A stretch of DNA of 59,479 nt from Rhodococcoides kyotonense (lineage in GTDB: Bacteria; Actinomycetota; Actinomycetes; Mycobacteriales; Mycobacteriaceae): positions 1 to 59,479 of the forward strand of contig NZ_LVHI01000022.1 in NCBI RefSeq assembly GCF_001645385.1, given 5' to 3'. Within the stretch, counting starts at the first letter, position 1; every line of letters starts with the position of its first letter. Below, piece after piece: positions 32,775-41,436 of the stretch. The notes below the pieces were generated by a model that saw nothing but the letters and a program-made list of their open reading frames with translations, had not been told where the DNA came from and did not search any database. A program made the translations under genes and the position numbers.

Positions 32775-34724
32775 TTAGGTTGCCGTGGTGTCGAGTTCGA
32801 TATTGAAGCGGACGGCGTCCAGCAGACTGGACGAGAGGTTCTCGCTCGCCGCGGTGATGGTCTCCGCAGCGTCCCGGAGTCGTTCGACTTCCGCGAGTGC
32901 GGCGATTAGGCGCTTCTGGTCGTCCATCGGGACCAGGGGGATCTCGAGGTCGGTGAGCTTCGCCCGCTGGATGGTGGTGCCGACCAGGAACCTCCTGTTC
33001 CAGGATCCGCTGAGCATCGCTGCCAGGTAGTGGGGATCCACGACGTCGGGCTTGAGCACTCTTATCCTGTCGACGACTGGTGACAGGTAATGTCCACCGT
33101 CTTCGTCGACTAGGGCGCCGATATCAGTTTGTGTGAGGACCAGGACGTCTGAGGGCTTGGACAGATTCTCGACGTTCTTGACCAGATCTGGATTGGCCCG
33201 GTCGGGGAGTTCCCCGGAGGTGATCGCCCGTGCGCCCACGATGGTGGCCTTGAGTTCATCGCTGGGATTCCGCATTGCACGGCCTCTGCTCCGTTCGATG
33301 ACGCCTTCGCGGATGAGTTCCTTGACGGTTAGGGGTCGCGAGGGGGCGTCTTGGGCAAACGTGATCCGCCCGGAAGCATTTGTCAGGGCCTGGGTGGCGT
33401 CGCGCATCGCCGTGGTCGCGGTGGCGTAAGCGGCCTGAACGTCATCGGCGGAGCGTTCATTGGTAGCGAGCCAGCGTTGTGGGGTCAGTTGGGCCTCGTC
33501 GTCCACGATGTCTTCTACCGGCACCCGGACATGGGGAACCTCTGCCAGTGCGGACCCGTCCGACAGCCACCGGGCCACACGCTTCTCTGCGTCGTCGACG
33601 TCTGAGGCGTCGATGAACAGCACGTCAGAGTGTTCGTTGTTCGGCCGGCGTAGCACCCATAGTGCGAGGGGTATGGAGGTGTAGGCGGCCATCCCACCGG
33701 GCAGGCCGACGATGGTCTCGACGCAGCCTTGCCGCAGGATCTCGGCACGGATCTGCCCCTCGACGCCCCCGCGGAAGAGCGGACCGTGGGGCGTGATGAT
33801 GAAAGCGCGGCCGGTGTCGGCCAGGTGCGTGATGGCGTGCTGTATCCAGGCTGTGTCAGCGTTGCTGGCCGGCGGTGCGCCGAAGTTGAAGAACCGGGGG
33901 TCGGTCAGTCGGGAGTCGAGGTCCATCCGCATCGCGAACGGGGGCTCGGCGATGACGACGTCGGCGCGCAGCCCCGGATCGGGGTCGGTGCGCAGGATGT
34001 CGCCCTCCGCTAGATGGAGCGGTACCCGGTGTAGGGCCGCTCGGGCCTCCGCGATCGCAAGGGCTTGATCGTTGATGTCGTGGCCGATGTAGCTATCGAA
34101 ATTGCTGGTGTCGCGGAGCGCGATCAAGGCGGACGCGATACCGCAGGCGGGGTCGTACACCACACCACCGGGATGGTTCGCGGCCACTGAGGCAAGCAGG
34201 TGGCTGGTGCGTGAGCTGATGATGTCCGACCAACTGCCCCTTCGGCCTTCGGCGTGGGCGGTGCGCTCGAGGACGTAGTCCACGACCGAGGCCAGAGCGG
34301 ACTCGTCGACCGACTCGACGACCTCCCGAACCTGCTTGATTCGGTGCTGGTCGTCGCCCTGCGGAGCTGTCAGGCGCGACAGCTCGAGGGACGCCGGGGC
34401 GTCGTCTCCCATTACTCGCTCGGCGGCAACGGCGAGCACGATCATGGCGGACTGCTCGGGCGAGTACTGGCCGCGGAGTGTGTTCATCGCGGCCCAGACC
34501 TTCGCCTCTATCGACACGCGTTCGACGGCGTAATGCTTCTTGGTGAGCCAGGCCTGCACCTCGGGCAGGGCGTACAGCGGCTTGCTCTTCGTGCCGGCGA
34601 CCTGCTTGGGGAAGTCGGCGTGCCGACGGCGCCAGTTGCTGACCGCTGCGCGGGAGACCCCGGCGAGGTCGGCGATGTCGCTCGCGGCGACGAGGGACGC
34701 AGGGGAGGGGGACGGGCTGCTCAT
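32775..34724 (-). CDS. N6 DNA methylase-specificity fusion with altered catalytic motifs
   Basis: A 649-residue protein. Residues about 12-55 form a MerR/AlpA-like HTH (IADLAGVSRAAVSNWRRRHA). The middle is a HsdM-type methylase fold: VVYDPACGIASALIAL, where motif I normally reads DPACGTGG, and VVIAEPPFAMRM, where motif IV normally reads NPPF, so the catalytic Asn is Glu. The C-terminus resembles a type I specificity half-subunit (LTDLEIPLVPMDDQKRLIAA, then EVERLRDAAET). The substituted Asn suggests little or no methyl transfer. It overlaps the upstream NYN gene (ATGA) and so probably works with that PIN-like protein. I know no named system with this pair; a defence role is inference. Confidence 0.82.
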   Translation of the reverse strand: MSSPSPSPASLVAASDIADLAGVSRAAVSNWRRRHADFPKQVAGTKSKPLYALPEVQAWLTKKHYAVERVSIEAKVWAAMNTLRGQYSPEQSAMIVLAVAAERVMGDDAPASLELSRLTAPQGDDQHRIKQVREVVESVDESALASVVDYVLERTAHAEGRRGSWSDIISSRTSHLLASVAANHPGGVVYDPACGIASALIALRDTSNFDSYIGHDINDQALAIAEARAALHRVPLHLAEGDILRTDPDPGLRADVVIAEPPFAMRMDLDSRLTDPRFFNFGAPPASNADTAWIQHAITHLADTGRAFIITPHGPLFRGGVEGQIRAEILRQGCVETIVGLPGGMAAYTSIPLALWVLRRPNNEHSDVLFIDASDVDDAEKRVARWLSDGSALAEVPHVRVPVEDIVDDEAQLTPQRWLATNERSADDVQAAYATATTAMRDATQALTNASGRITFAQDAPSRPLTVKELIREGVIERSRGRAMRNPSDELKATIVGARAITSGELPDRANPDLVKNVENLSKPSDVLVLTQTDIGALVDEDGGHYLSPVVDRIRVLKPDVVDPHYLAAMLSGSWNRRFLVGTTIQRAKLTDLEIPLVPMDDQKRLIAALAEVERLRDAAETITAASENLSSSLLDAVRFNIELDTTAT

Positions 34725-35251
34725 GCTGCACCTTCGAGGTTGATCTGGCGGGGGGTAAAGGTCACTGTCTGGGAGGCGGCCATCTGAAGTCTCTTGGCCA
34801 GTGAGGTTCGGTGTGCCACGACGGTGACCTTGACGCCGTGGCCGCCGAGGGTGGCGACCGTTTTTGTGAAGATCCCGTCTCCGGAAACGAGGACAACTTC
34901 GTCGAACCGGACTGCGACGTTCTCGTTATTCAGGACGTCCAGTAGGGCGTGGTCCGCGCCGTCGATTCCGGTTCCGACGACCATCCGGGCGGAGGTCCAC
35001 ACGGGCCCGACGTGGATTGCGCCCGCCTTGCTCACTCCGATGATCACCTGCTCCTGATGTCTCAGTCCGAGTGTGGAGTCGAGCACCCTCTGCACCCATC
35101 TCGCTTCGGCGAGTGTCCGGATCGCCCCTCCGGAGATGTTCTCGATGTCGATCAGGATCAGGCGCCTTCCTCGCAGTGACGGTGGGCGCATCTTGAGCTG
35201 GGTGGTGGCGGTTTCGGCGGTCCGGACGTGCTGTGCGCTTGTTCTGTTCAT
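34721..35251 (-). CDS. NYN/PIN-like domain protein coupled to the methylase fusion
   Basis: A 176-residue NYN-domain protein: LILIDIENISGG (first acidic strand), GIDGADHALLDVLNNENVAV, and VLVSGDGIFTKTVATLGGHG with the second acidic cluster, then VKVTVVAHRTSLAKRL. It is homologous over most of its length to the protein at 3535-4260. The ATG at 35251 is chosen by length and a weak GGTGAT signal; ATG 35191 is possible. Its stop overlaps the methylase start, so the two are made together. It may be the nuclease arm of a methylase-like sensor; that is inference. Confidence 0.82.
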   Translation of the reverse strand: MNRTSAQHVRTAETATTQLKMRPPSLRGRRLILIDIENISGGAIRTLAEARWVQRVLDSTLGLRHQEQVIIGVSKAGAIHVGPVWTSARMVVGTGIDGADHALLDVLNNENVAVRFDEVVLVSGDGIFTKTVATLGGHGVKVTVVAHRTSLAKRLQMAASQTVTFTPRQINLEGAA

Positions 35252-35420
35252 GGTTATCACCGTAGACCCTGTTTCGTCCGAGCGCAAGTGTTAATCGAGA
35301 AACAGCGTGCGCATCAGGCGACTGTGAATCGGGGCCGGCGCCCACGAGCGGCCCGTTCGTGTCGTTGGGGTACACCCGTGCGGGACGATGCGCCGCCGGC
35401 AGTCGCTGCTGTGTCACAGG

Positions 35421-35475
35421 GTCTAGTTTGATACTTATGAAACGTTCTCCCGGGGGGTCTAGGATCTATTGATAC
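35421..35475. promoter_or_regulatory. candidate res or operator site upstream of the resolvase
   Basis: GTCTAG followed by TTGATAC occurs twice in the 213-bp gap before the resolvase: 35421-35434 and 35457-35475 (spacing between the two half-motifs differs). Resolvases usually bind repeated subsites beside their own gene. No other gene is seen between 35252 and 35500. Confidence 0.45.
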
Positions 35476-35500
35476 AGATTCCGGGCGAAAGGGTCCCCTC

Positions 35501-36277
35501 ATGGCTGATCGGATCGGGACGTTGCTGAATCGTTCGGGTGGCGAGGAGGTGCTCATCGTCAGCCGCGGGAAGGTGCGGACTCGGTTCCGTCGTCGGGATG
35601 AGTTGGGTTGGAACTTTCGGGTGGAGTCGACGGACTCGGAGAACGTCATCGAGGTAACGCCAAAGCCGAAGCCAGATCCGAAGCCGGCTCGCCGATCTTC
35701 GCATGCGCGTGGGCAGCGGGTGGCGTACGTGCGGGTGTCAGCCGCGGATCAGAACGAGGCGCGTCAGCTCGAGGCGGTGGGGGAGTGCGACCGGGTCTAT
35801 ATCGAGAAACAGTCGGCACGCTCGCGCGCTGATCGCGTAAAGCTCGAAGAGTGCATCAGGTATCTGCGGGACGGTGATGAGCTGGTTGTCGCGTCGATGG
35901 ACCGACTCGCTCGTTCCCTGGTTGATCTCAAGCAGATCGTCGGCGAGGTCACCGCGAAGGGTGCGAGTGTGCGGTTCGTCCACGAGCGGGCCACCTACGC
36001 TGCCGGTGCCCAGGATCCTCGAGCCGACCTGATGCTCTCGCTGCTCGGGGCGTTCGCAGAGTTCGAGCGGGCCATCATTCGCGAACGCCAGGCCGAGGGT
36101 ATCGCCATCGCCAAGGCGAAGGGCAAGTACAAGGGACGCAAACGCGTCCTGACTGAGGAGCAGATCGACAAGGCCCTTGCCCGTATCGAGGCGGGGGAGG
36201 GGCCGTCAGCTATCGCCCGGGATCTCGGGGTGGGTCGATCCACGCTCTACCGCGCACTCCAGCGAGTAAGGAAGTAG
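35501..36277 (+). CDS. resolvase/invertase-type serine recombinase with N-terminal extension
   Basis: A 258-residue small serine recombinase. The catalytic domain starts near residue 73: RVAYVRVSAADQNEARQLEA with nucleophile Ser80, then VASMDRLARSLVDLKQIVGE and LLGAFAEFERAIIRERQAEG. A Hin-like HTH closes the protein (GPSAIARDLGVGRSTLYRAL). Residues 1-70 form an extra domain of unknown role, ending in a Pro/Lys linker (PKPKPDPKPARR). Members near plasmid partition genes resolve multimers; inversion or transposition is also possible. The ATG at 35501 has GAAAGGG upstream. Confidence 0.9.
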   Translation: MADRIGTLLNRSGGEEVLIVSRGKVRTRFRRRDELGWNFRVESTDSENVIEVTPKPKPDPKPARRSSHARGQRVAYVRVSAADQNEARQLEAVGECDRVYIEKQSARSRADRVKLEECIRYLRDGDELVVASMDRLARSLVDLKQIVGEVTAKGASVRFVHERATYAAGAQDPRADLMLSLLGAFAEFERAIIRERQAEGIAIAKAKGKYKGRKRVLTEEQIDKALARIEAGEGPSAIARDLGVGRSTLYRALQRVRK

Positions 36278-36645
36278 GCGCCGCCGACACGTCGCGTTAG
36301 CCCGCCCACTGCGCGACGAAGCTGGTGCGACACCCTTACATGACACCGAAGTCGTAGCCCTTGCGTCGAGATGCCGCGTTCGGAGATCCCCGCTACGGCA
36401 TGGACGACGAGGGTTCGAGCACGCGTCAGTGAGTTCCGGTTGGAATGAGCTCCACCGTCTCGTTCGGCGCGACCTAGTGCGCGCCCGGGTGACCACCACT
36501 CGCCAGTGAGACCGCCGCGAAACGTCCGTAGACCACCGCCACCGCCACTTACCCGCGAAAGTCACAATCACAACCCTGCATAGCCACAGGATTTCACGCC
36601 AGCCACCACACCGGGCTCCTGCCACGAGGATTGTGCAGCAGTCTC
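36278..36645. other. intergenic stretch with no supported gene
   Basis: Between the resolvase and the pca operon end. Short frames exist on both strands without motif or start signal. I see no terminator hairpin worth naming. Confidence 0.4.
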
Positions 36646-37845
36646 CTAGTAAGCGGGGTGGTCCAGCTCGTCGAGCACGCGCTGGGCGATGCGGTAGGCC
36701 GCGTTGGCATCGGGCACGCCGCAGTAGATCGCCGTCTGGAGCAGCAACTCTTTGATCTCGTCGTTGGTCAGCCCATTGGTACGCGCGGCCCGCACGTGCA
36801 TGGCCAGCTCCTCGTGATGGCCGCGGGCCACCAGGGCGGTCAGCGTGATGAGTGAGCGGCTGCGCCGGTCAAGACCCGGACGCGTCCACACCGACCCCCA
36901 GGCGTACTGGGTGATGAAATCCTGGAAGTCGGCGGTCAGATCGGTGATCGCCGCGGTCGCGCGGTCGACATGGGCGTCGCCCAGGACCGCCCGGCGCACC
37001 GCCATGCCGGCGTCGCGCACCCCGGCGACGGTCGTGGGAGCGGCAACCGCCTGCCCCGCGTTCGCGTGATCGCGGATGAGTTGGCCGACCTCGGACGGTT
37101 GCTCGGCCGGGGGCAGGTGCGCGACGCCGTCGAGGACGACGAGCCGCCCGTTCCGGACTCCGGAGGCGATAGCCGCGAGATCGGCCGGCGGAGTGGGGAC
37201 GTCGAGCAGACCCGACACCGCCAGCACTCGCGGTTCGATCTCGCCGAGGCGGTCACGGACGTCGAAGCCCGCCAGCGCCTCGCACACCAGCGCATAGCCC
37301 TCGTCGTCGGCGTCCCGCAGGTCGTGCAGCAGGGCTGCGCCGATCTCCGGCTCCCGCTCCAGGAATCCGGGTGCGAACCAACGCTGGGCCGACCCTTCGA
37401 TCATCGACGGGGTGCCCGACGCGCGCACGGACGTGGCCCGTGTCCGCCAGGCATCCGGCTCGCCGATCCGTGCGCCCGTCGACAGCAGGACAGCGGAGTC
37501 GATGCGCGCGGGTGCGTCCAGCAGCAGCTGCAGCCCGACGGCGCCTCCCACCGAGTCGCCCGCGTAGGTGAAAGTGCTGGCGAACGTGTCGCGCTGGGCC
37601 ACCACGTCGTCGACCATCTCGAGGACACCGGCGGCCAGCTCGGCCATCGTGAACGGCTCGGCCGAACCGACATTGGATCCGTGCCCGGGCAGGTCCCACG
37701 CGAGGACCTCGAAGCGATCGGTGAGGCCGGCGGCGCAGCGCGCCCACAGTGACTGAGCCGACGTGCCCAACGAGGGCCCGAGGACGAGCAGGGGCATGGC
37801 GGGTGAACCGCCGAGCTGGACGGCTGTGATGCGAGGGACGGTCAC
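36646..37845 (-). CDS. pcaL: 3-oxoadipate enol-lactonase / 4-carboxymuconolactone decarboxylase fusion
   Basis: A 399-residue fused enzyme for the last two ring-derived steps of the protocatechuate branch. Residues about 1-260 are the alpha/beta-hydrolase lactonase: LLVLGPSLGTSAQSLWARCA, LAWDLPGHGSNVG, TYAGDSVGGAVGLQL (nucleophile Ser) and VAHLPPAEQPSEV (His). Residues about 275-399 are the decarboxylase: MAVRRAVLGDAHVDRATAAI, DLTADFQDFITQYAWGSVWT, LITLTALVARGHHEELAMHV. Such fusions (PcaL) are typical of actinobacteria. The GTG start at 37845 overlaps the pcaB stop (GTGA). It is the last gene of pcaHGBL. Confidence 0.95.
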   Translation of the reverse strand: MTVPRITAVQLGGSPAMPLLVLGPSLGTSAQSLWARCAAGLTDRFEVLAWDLPGHGSNVGSAEPFTMAELAAGVLEMVDDVVAQRDTFASTFTYAGDSVGGAVGLQLLLDAPARIDSAVLLSTGARIGEPDAWRTRATSVRASGTPSMIEGSAQRWFAPGFLEREPEIGAALLHDLRDADDEGYALVCEALAGFDVRDRLGEIEPRVLAVSGLLDVPTPPADLAAIASGVRNGRLVVLDGVAHLPPAEQPSEVGQLIRDHANAGQAVAAPTTVAGVRDAGMAVRRAVLGDAHVDRATAAITDLTADFQDFITQYAWGSVWTRPGLDRRSRSLITLTALVARGHHEELAMHVRAARTNGLTNDEIKELLLQTAIYCGVPDANAAYRIAQRVLDELDHPAY

Positions 37846-39086
37846 TCGTTCTCCTCCAAGAAGGTCTGGGCCCGCTCCACGGCGCCCACGATGAGGTCCT
37901 CGGAGAACCCGCGGTAGGTGGTCGGGTCGGAATCGGCGGTCTTGTCCAGCAGCCCGGCGATCGTGCGGCGCTCGGCCAGCACGCTGTCGGTCGACCGGTC
38001 GAGCGTCGCGCGCATGCGCTCGGCGTCCACGTGCAGACCTTGCAGCAGCTCGGTGGTCTGGGACGCGGCGACGACGCTGCGTCGACCGAGCATGTGCAGG
38101 GTCGACCACTCGACGTGCCACGCGCCGTCCGGGCGCTGGTCGCCCGCGGTGGCGGAGGCGAGGTGCATCGTCGCGGCCAGAGCGGGGGCTCCCAGGGCTG
38201 CGCGGCGCACCAGTACGGAAAGAATCGGGTTGTTCTTGTGCGGCATCGTCGACGAGCCACCGCGGCCCTCGGCCGTCGGCTCGGCCAGCTCGCCGATCTC
38301 GGTCCGCGCCAGCGTCGCGACATCGGTCGCGACGTGTCCCCAGGCGTCCGTGCACGAGACCAGCGCGTCGGACGTCCGGGTGACCGTCGCCCGCGAGGTG
38401 TGCCACGGGCGGAGTTCCCGTAGCCCCAGGGCCGCGGCGGTGCTGGCGACCAGGTCGGCGCTGGTCCCCTGGGGATCCTCGTGCCCCCGCAGGTTCGCCA
38501 GCTCGGTGGCCGCCGACAGAGTGCCGACCGCCCCGCCGAGCTGCACCGGCAGGAGGGAGCGGGCGTCCTGGACCAGATCGGCGGCGTCGACCAGGCCGTC
38601 GAGCCAGCCTGCGGCGACGGCGCCGAACGTCGTGGGGACGGCGTGCTGGGTCAGGGTGCGACCGACCATCGGCGTGTCGGCGTGCTGCGCGGCGAGGCGT
38701 GAGAGCGCGGTCACCTGGGCGCGCAGCTCGTCGATCAGGCGATCGAGCGCATCGCGCAGCGCGAGCATGAGGGCGGTATCGAGGACGTCCTGGCTGGTGA
38801 GCCCGCGGTGCAGCCAGGTGGCGGCGGGCTGCGGCGCCCGCGAGCGGAGCAGGCCGACGAGCGGGACGACGGGGTTGCCGCTGCCCTCGGCTGCCGCCGC
38901 GATGTGCGGCAGGTCGTCGACGGTGACGAGCGGGGCGAGGTCGGTGGCGGCGGCGGACGGCGCGAGCCCGGAGGCCACGAGAGCGTCCAGCCACGCGGAC
39001 TCCACCCTGACCATGGCGGCGAGCAACGCCTCAGCACTCATCAGGTCGCCGGCGCGCTCGTCGCCGGGCCAGAACAGGTCGGTCAT
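37842..39086 (-). CDS. pcaB: 3-carboxy-cis,cis-muconate cycloisomerase
   Basis: A 414-residue member of the fumarase/aspartase superfamily that lactonises 3-carboxymuconate to 4-carboxymuconolactone. The superfamily signature GSSTMPHKNNPI is present (about residues 266-277), together with HRGLTSQDVLDTALMLALRD and GRTLTQHAVPTTFGAVAAGW. The start at 39086 (MTDLFWPGDERAGDLMSAEA) lies five bases after the pcaG stop; a longer frame upstream is antisense to pcaG. It acts between the dioxygenase and PcaL. Confidence 0.95.
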   Translation of the reverse strand: MTDLFWPGDERAGDLMSAEALLAAMVRVESAWLDALVASGLAPSAAATDLAPLVTVDDLPHIAAAAEGSGNPVVPLVGLLRSRAPQPAATWLHRGLTSQDVLDTALMLALRDALDRLIDELRAQVTALSRLAAQHADTPMVGRTLTQHAVPTTFGAVAAGWLDGLVDAADLVQDARSLLPVQLGGAVGTLSAATELANLRGHEDPQGTSADLVASTAAALGLRELRPWHTSRATVTRTSDALVSCTDAWGHVATDVATLARTEIGELAEPTAEGRGGSSTMPHKNNPILSVLVRRAALGAPALAATMHLASATAGDQRPDGAWHVEWSTLHMLGRRSVVAASQTTELLQGLHVDAERMRATLDRSTDSVLAERRTIAGLLDKTADSDPTTYRGFSEDLIVGAVERAQTFLEENE

Positions 39087-39091
39087 GGCGT

Positions 39092-39661
39092 TCAGTGTGC
39101 CGCCCCGTGGCCCGGGAACGTCAGGAAGACGGTCTCGCCCTGGCCCTGCAGACGGATGTCGAACGCATGTCCCTGCGCATCGGCCTCCGCGACCAGCGTC
39201 GCGCGACGGTCCGGCTCGAGGCTGCTGAGAAGGGGGTCCGCAGCGAGGGCGGCCTCGTGTCCCGGCAGATATGCGCGTGTGAAGAGCCGATCGAGCAGGC
39301 CACGCGCGAACACCGTGAGCGCGAAGAACGGTGCGCCCCCGTCGACCCCACCCGGCGCGATCGTCGAGAACGAGTAGTGGCCGGCGTTGTCGGTCGACGA
39401 CCGGCCCCAGCCCGTGAACGTCCAACCGTCGCGGCGCAACGAGCCCGGCTGCTGGACGATCGCGCCGGACGCGTCCGCCTGCCAGAGCTCGACCAGCGCG
39501 TCGGGGACCGGCGCACCAGAACCGTCGAGCACGCGGCCGTGGAACCGGATCGCACCCGGGCTGCTCGCAGGCACCAGTTCGGAGTCGCCGTCATAGGGGA
39601 GTGCGTAGTGGAAGAACGGGCCCACCGTCTGGCCGGGCGTGGGGTGCAGGCGGGGGCTCAT
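39092..39661 (-). CDS. pcaG: protocatechuate 3,4-dioxygenase alpha subunit
   Basis: A 189-residue alpha subunit. TPGQTVGPFFHYALPYDGDS is the family start, GRVLDGSGAPVPDALVELWQADASG the intradiol core strand, and FTGWGRSSTDNAGHYSFSTI the conserved turn. As usual for alpha subunits the iron ligands are not all kept; those are in PcaH. The start at 39661 overlaps the pcaH stop (ATGA). Confidence 0.95.
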   Translation of the reverse strand: MSPRLHPTPGQTVGPFFHYALPYDGDSELVPASSPGAIRFHGRVLDGSGAPVPDALVELWQADASGAIVQQPGSLRRDGWTFTGWGRSSTDNAGHYSFSTIAPGGVDGGAPFFALTVFARGLLDRLFTRAYLPGHEAALAADPLLSSLEPDRRATLVAEADAQGHAFDIRLQGQGETVFLTFPGHGAAH

Positions 39662-40425
39662 GCGTGGTCCTTGTCGTCGTTGTTCTCGGTCCAGGTGCGG
39701 TGGGCTCCGGTGAGCACGATGTCCCACCGGTAGCCGGTCGACCACTCGGGTCGCGTCAGGTCATGGTCGTAGCGGGCGACGAGGCGGTCACGGGAGCCCT
39801 GGTCGGTGATCGACTGGTAGATCGGGTCCAGCGCGAACAGGGGATCGCCCGGGAAGTACATCTGCGTGACGATGCGCTGCGTGAACTCGGTGCCAAACAG
39901 GGAGAAGTGCACGTGGGCGGGACGCCACGCATTGCGGTGGTTCCGCCACGGGTACGGACCCGGTTTGATCGTCTGGAATGAGTAGCTACCGTCCGCACCG
40001 GTCAGGCACCGCCCGGCGCCGGTGAAGTTCGGGTCGAGCGGCGCAGGGTGCTGATCACGCTGGTGGATGTAGCGTCCTCCGGCGTTGGCCTGCCAGATCT
40101 CGACCAGCTGGCCCGCGACCGGGCGTCCGTCGCCGTCCACGACCCGGCCGGAGATCGTGATGCGCTCGCCGATCGGCTCGCCCGAGCGCTGAATCGTCAG
40201 ATCGGCCTCGAGTGGATCGACGTCCCGGTGGCTGAAGCACGGAGACCACAACTCGACGCCTTCCGGATCGACCTGGTGCAGATCCTTGGTCGGATGCCGC
40301 AGGAGGCTGCTGCGGTACGGGGAGTAGTCGAGGCGGGGCCTGATAGCGGACGGGTCGGTGCCGGCGGACAGGTCGGCGATCTCGGCGCTGATCTCGGCTT
40401 GGGTCGATAGGTCAGGAGTGCTCAC
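39658..40425 (-). CDS. pcaH: protocatechuate 3,4-dioxygenase beta subunit
   Basis: A 255-residue iron-bearing subunit that cleaves protocatechuate to 3-carboxy-cis,cis-muconate. GRVVDGDGRPVAGQLVEIWQ, ANAGGRYIHQRDQHPAPLDPNF (ligand Tyr), YSFQTIKPGPYPWRNHRNAWRPAHVHFSLFG (Tyr, His and His ligands) are all present. The GTG start at 40425 is set by family length; a frame to 40575 runs back over the promoter and the IclR gene. It is first in pcaHGBL, divergent from an IclR regulator across 69 bp. Confidence 0.94.
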   Translation of the reverse strand: MSTPDLSTQAEISAEIADLSAGTDPSAIRPRLDYSPYRSSLLRHPTKDLHQVDPEGVELWSPCFSHRDVDPLEADLTIQRSGEPIGERITISGRVVDGDGRPVAGQLVEIWQANAGGRYIHQRDQHPAPLDPNFTGAGRCLTGADGSYSFQTIKPGPYPWRNHRNAWRPAHVHFSLFGTEFTQRIVTQMYFPGDPLFALDPIYQSITDQGSRDRLVARYDHDLTRPEWSTGYRWDIVLTGAHRTWTENNDDKDHA

Positions 40426-40470
40426 CAGCCCGACGGTAGGTGGCCGGGGCGTACGCTTCGAGCTATATCG

Positions 40471-40483
40471 TTCACTGAGTGAA
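40471..40483. promoter_or_regulatory. palindromic operator in the pcaH-pcaR gap
   Basis: A perfect 13-bp palindrome, TTCACTGAGTGAA, lies 12 bp before the regulator start and 46 bp before pcaH. IclR proteins bind such short palindromes between divergent genes. It probably controls both directions. Confidence 0.65.
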
Positions 40484-40494
40484 AGAGGGCGACG

Positions 40495-41250
40495 ATGGCC
40501 GGCAACACCTCCGACCCGGGAGCCAGTGTCGCCTCGCGCCTGCTGACCGTTCTCGGCGCCTTTGACGATGAGCACCGGGCGATGACGCTGAGCCAGATTG
40601 CGCGTCGGGCGGGTCTACCGCTGCCGACCACTCACCGATTGGTGGCCGAACTGGCCACCTGGGGCGGCTTGGTGCGGCGGCCGACCGGCGAGTACGTGGT
40701 GGGTCGCCGGATCTGGGAGCTCGCACTACTGGCGCCGACCCAGACCGGCCTGCGCCAGATCGCTGAGCCGTTCCTCCACGACGTGTACGGCGCGACGCTG
40801 GCCACCGTGCACCTCGCGGTGCGCGAGGGCGCCGAGGTGTTGTACCTCGACCGGCTGTCCGGCACGGCGTCCGTCCCGATCGTCAGCACCGTCGGCTCCC
40901 GACTGCCGCTGCACTGCACGGCGGTTGGGAAGGTGCTGCTCGCGCACGCGCCCGACGACGTGCTCGCCGAGACGCTCGGCTCGTTGACCCGGATGACGCC
41001 GTTCACGGTGACCCAGCCCGGGCTCCTGCGACAGCAGCTGGCTCGGGTGCGGCGCCATGGGTATGCGACAACGGTCGAGGAGATGTCCCTCGGGGCGTGC
41101 TCGGTGGCCGTCCCCGTGCTTCGAGACACCGCGGTCGTCGCATCCCTGGGTCTTGTGGTTCCCCGCTTGACGAGGGACAGGACCCGCCTCGCCGGAGTCC
41201 TCCAGGCCGCGGCGTTCGGTATCGGCCGGGAACTGGCGTCAGGCGGGTGA
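40495..41250 (+). CDS. pcaR: IclR-family regulator of the pca operon
   Basis: A 251-residue IclR regulator. The wHTH is MTLSQIARRAGLPLPTTHRL (about residues 31-50). The effector domain has TVHLAVREGAEVLYLDRLSG, LPLHCTAVGKVLLAHAPDDV and GYATTVEEMSLGACSVAVPV. It is divergent from pcaH with a palindrome between them, which fits the PcaR-type regulators of protocatechuate genes. The symbol is given by context; effector and sign of control are not known from sequence. Confidence 0.87.
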   Translation: MAGNTSDPGASVASRLLTVLGAFDDEHRAMTLSQIARRAGLPLPTTHRLVAELATWGGLVRRPTGEYVVGRRIWELALLAPTQTGLRQIAEPFLHDVYGATLATVHLAVREGAEVLYLDRLSGTASVPIVSTVGSRLPLHCTAVGKVLLAHAPDDVLAETLGSLTRMTPFTVTQPGLLRQQLARVRRHGYATTVEEMSLGACSVAVPVLRDTAVVASLGLVVPRLTRDRTRLAGVLQAAAFGIGRELASGG

Positions 41251-41300
41251 TGGGAAGGAGATCTGACGCGGGCTAGAGGGACACAGGGGCCGACGCTGAC

Positions 41301-41336
41301 CCATCTAGACCGATGTCCGGCGAAGTCGTACTTGAG
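41301..41336 (-). pseudogene. yoeB-like toxin gene fragment
   Basis: On the minus strand the codons read LKYDFAGHRSRW, matching LKYDFAGYWSRR of the intact YoeB at 772-1029. The DNA at 41304-41336 matches 856-888 at 28 of 33 positions. No more of the gene is recognisable. Confidence 0.65.
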
Positions 41337-41370
41337 GCATGAGAATTCAAAAAATCGAACCCCACGGAAT

Positions 41371-41436
41371 CCGGGGCACACCAATGTGCCCATCAAACCC
41401 GGGGCACACCAATGTGCCCATCAAACCCGGGGCACT
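41371..41436. repeat. tandem 28-bp repeats, each a small palindrome
   Basis: Two exact copies of a 28-bp unit (41371-41398 and 41399-41426) and the first ten bases of a third. Each unit contains GGGCACA-CCAA-TGTGCCC, a 7-bp stem. It lies in the 335-bp gap between the pcaR-like gene and an MFS gene, after an A-rich patch. Possible regulator-binding array or insertion-element debris. Confidence 0.75.

Noticed and set aside
36206..36625. A 139-codon minus-strand frame after the resolvase
   Set aside because: It overlaps the resolvase 3' end in antisense, is very Arg-rich and shows no family pattern.
37846..38994. A long upstream extension of pcaL
   Set aside because: The extension is antisense-like Arg/Ala/Gly-rich sequence overlapping pcaB. 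The GTG at 37845 coupled to the pcaB stop is the natural start.
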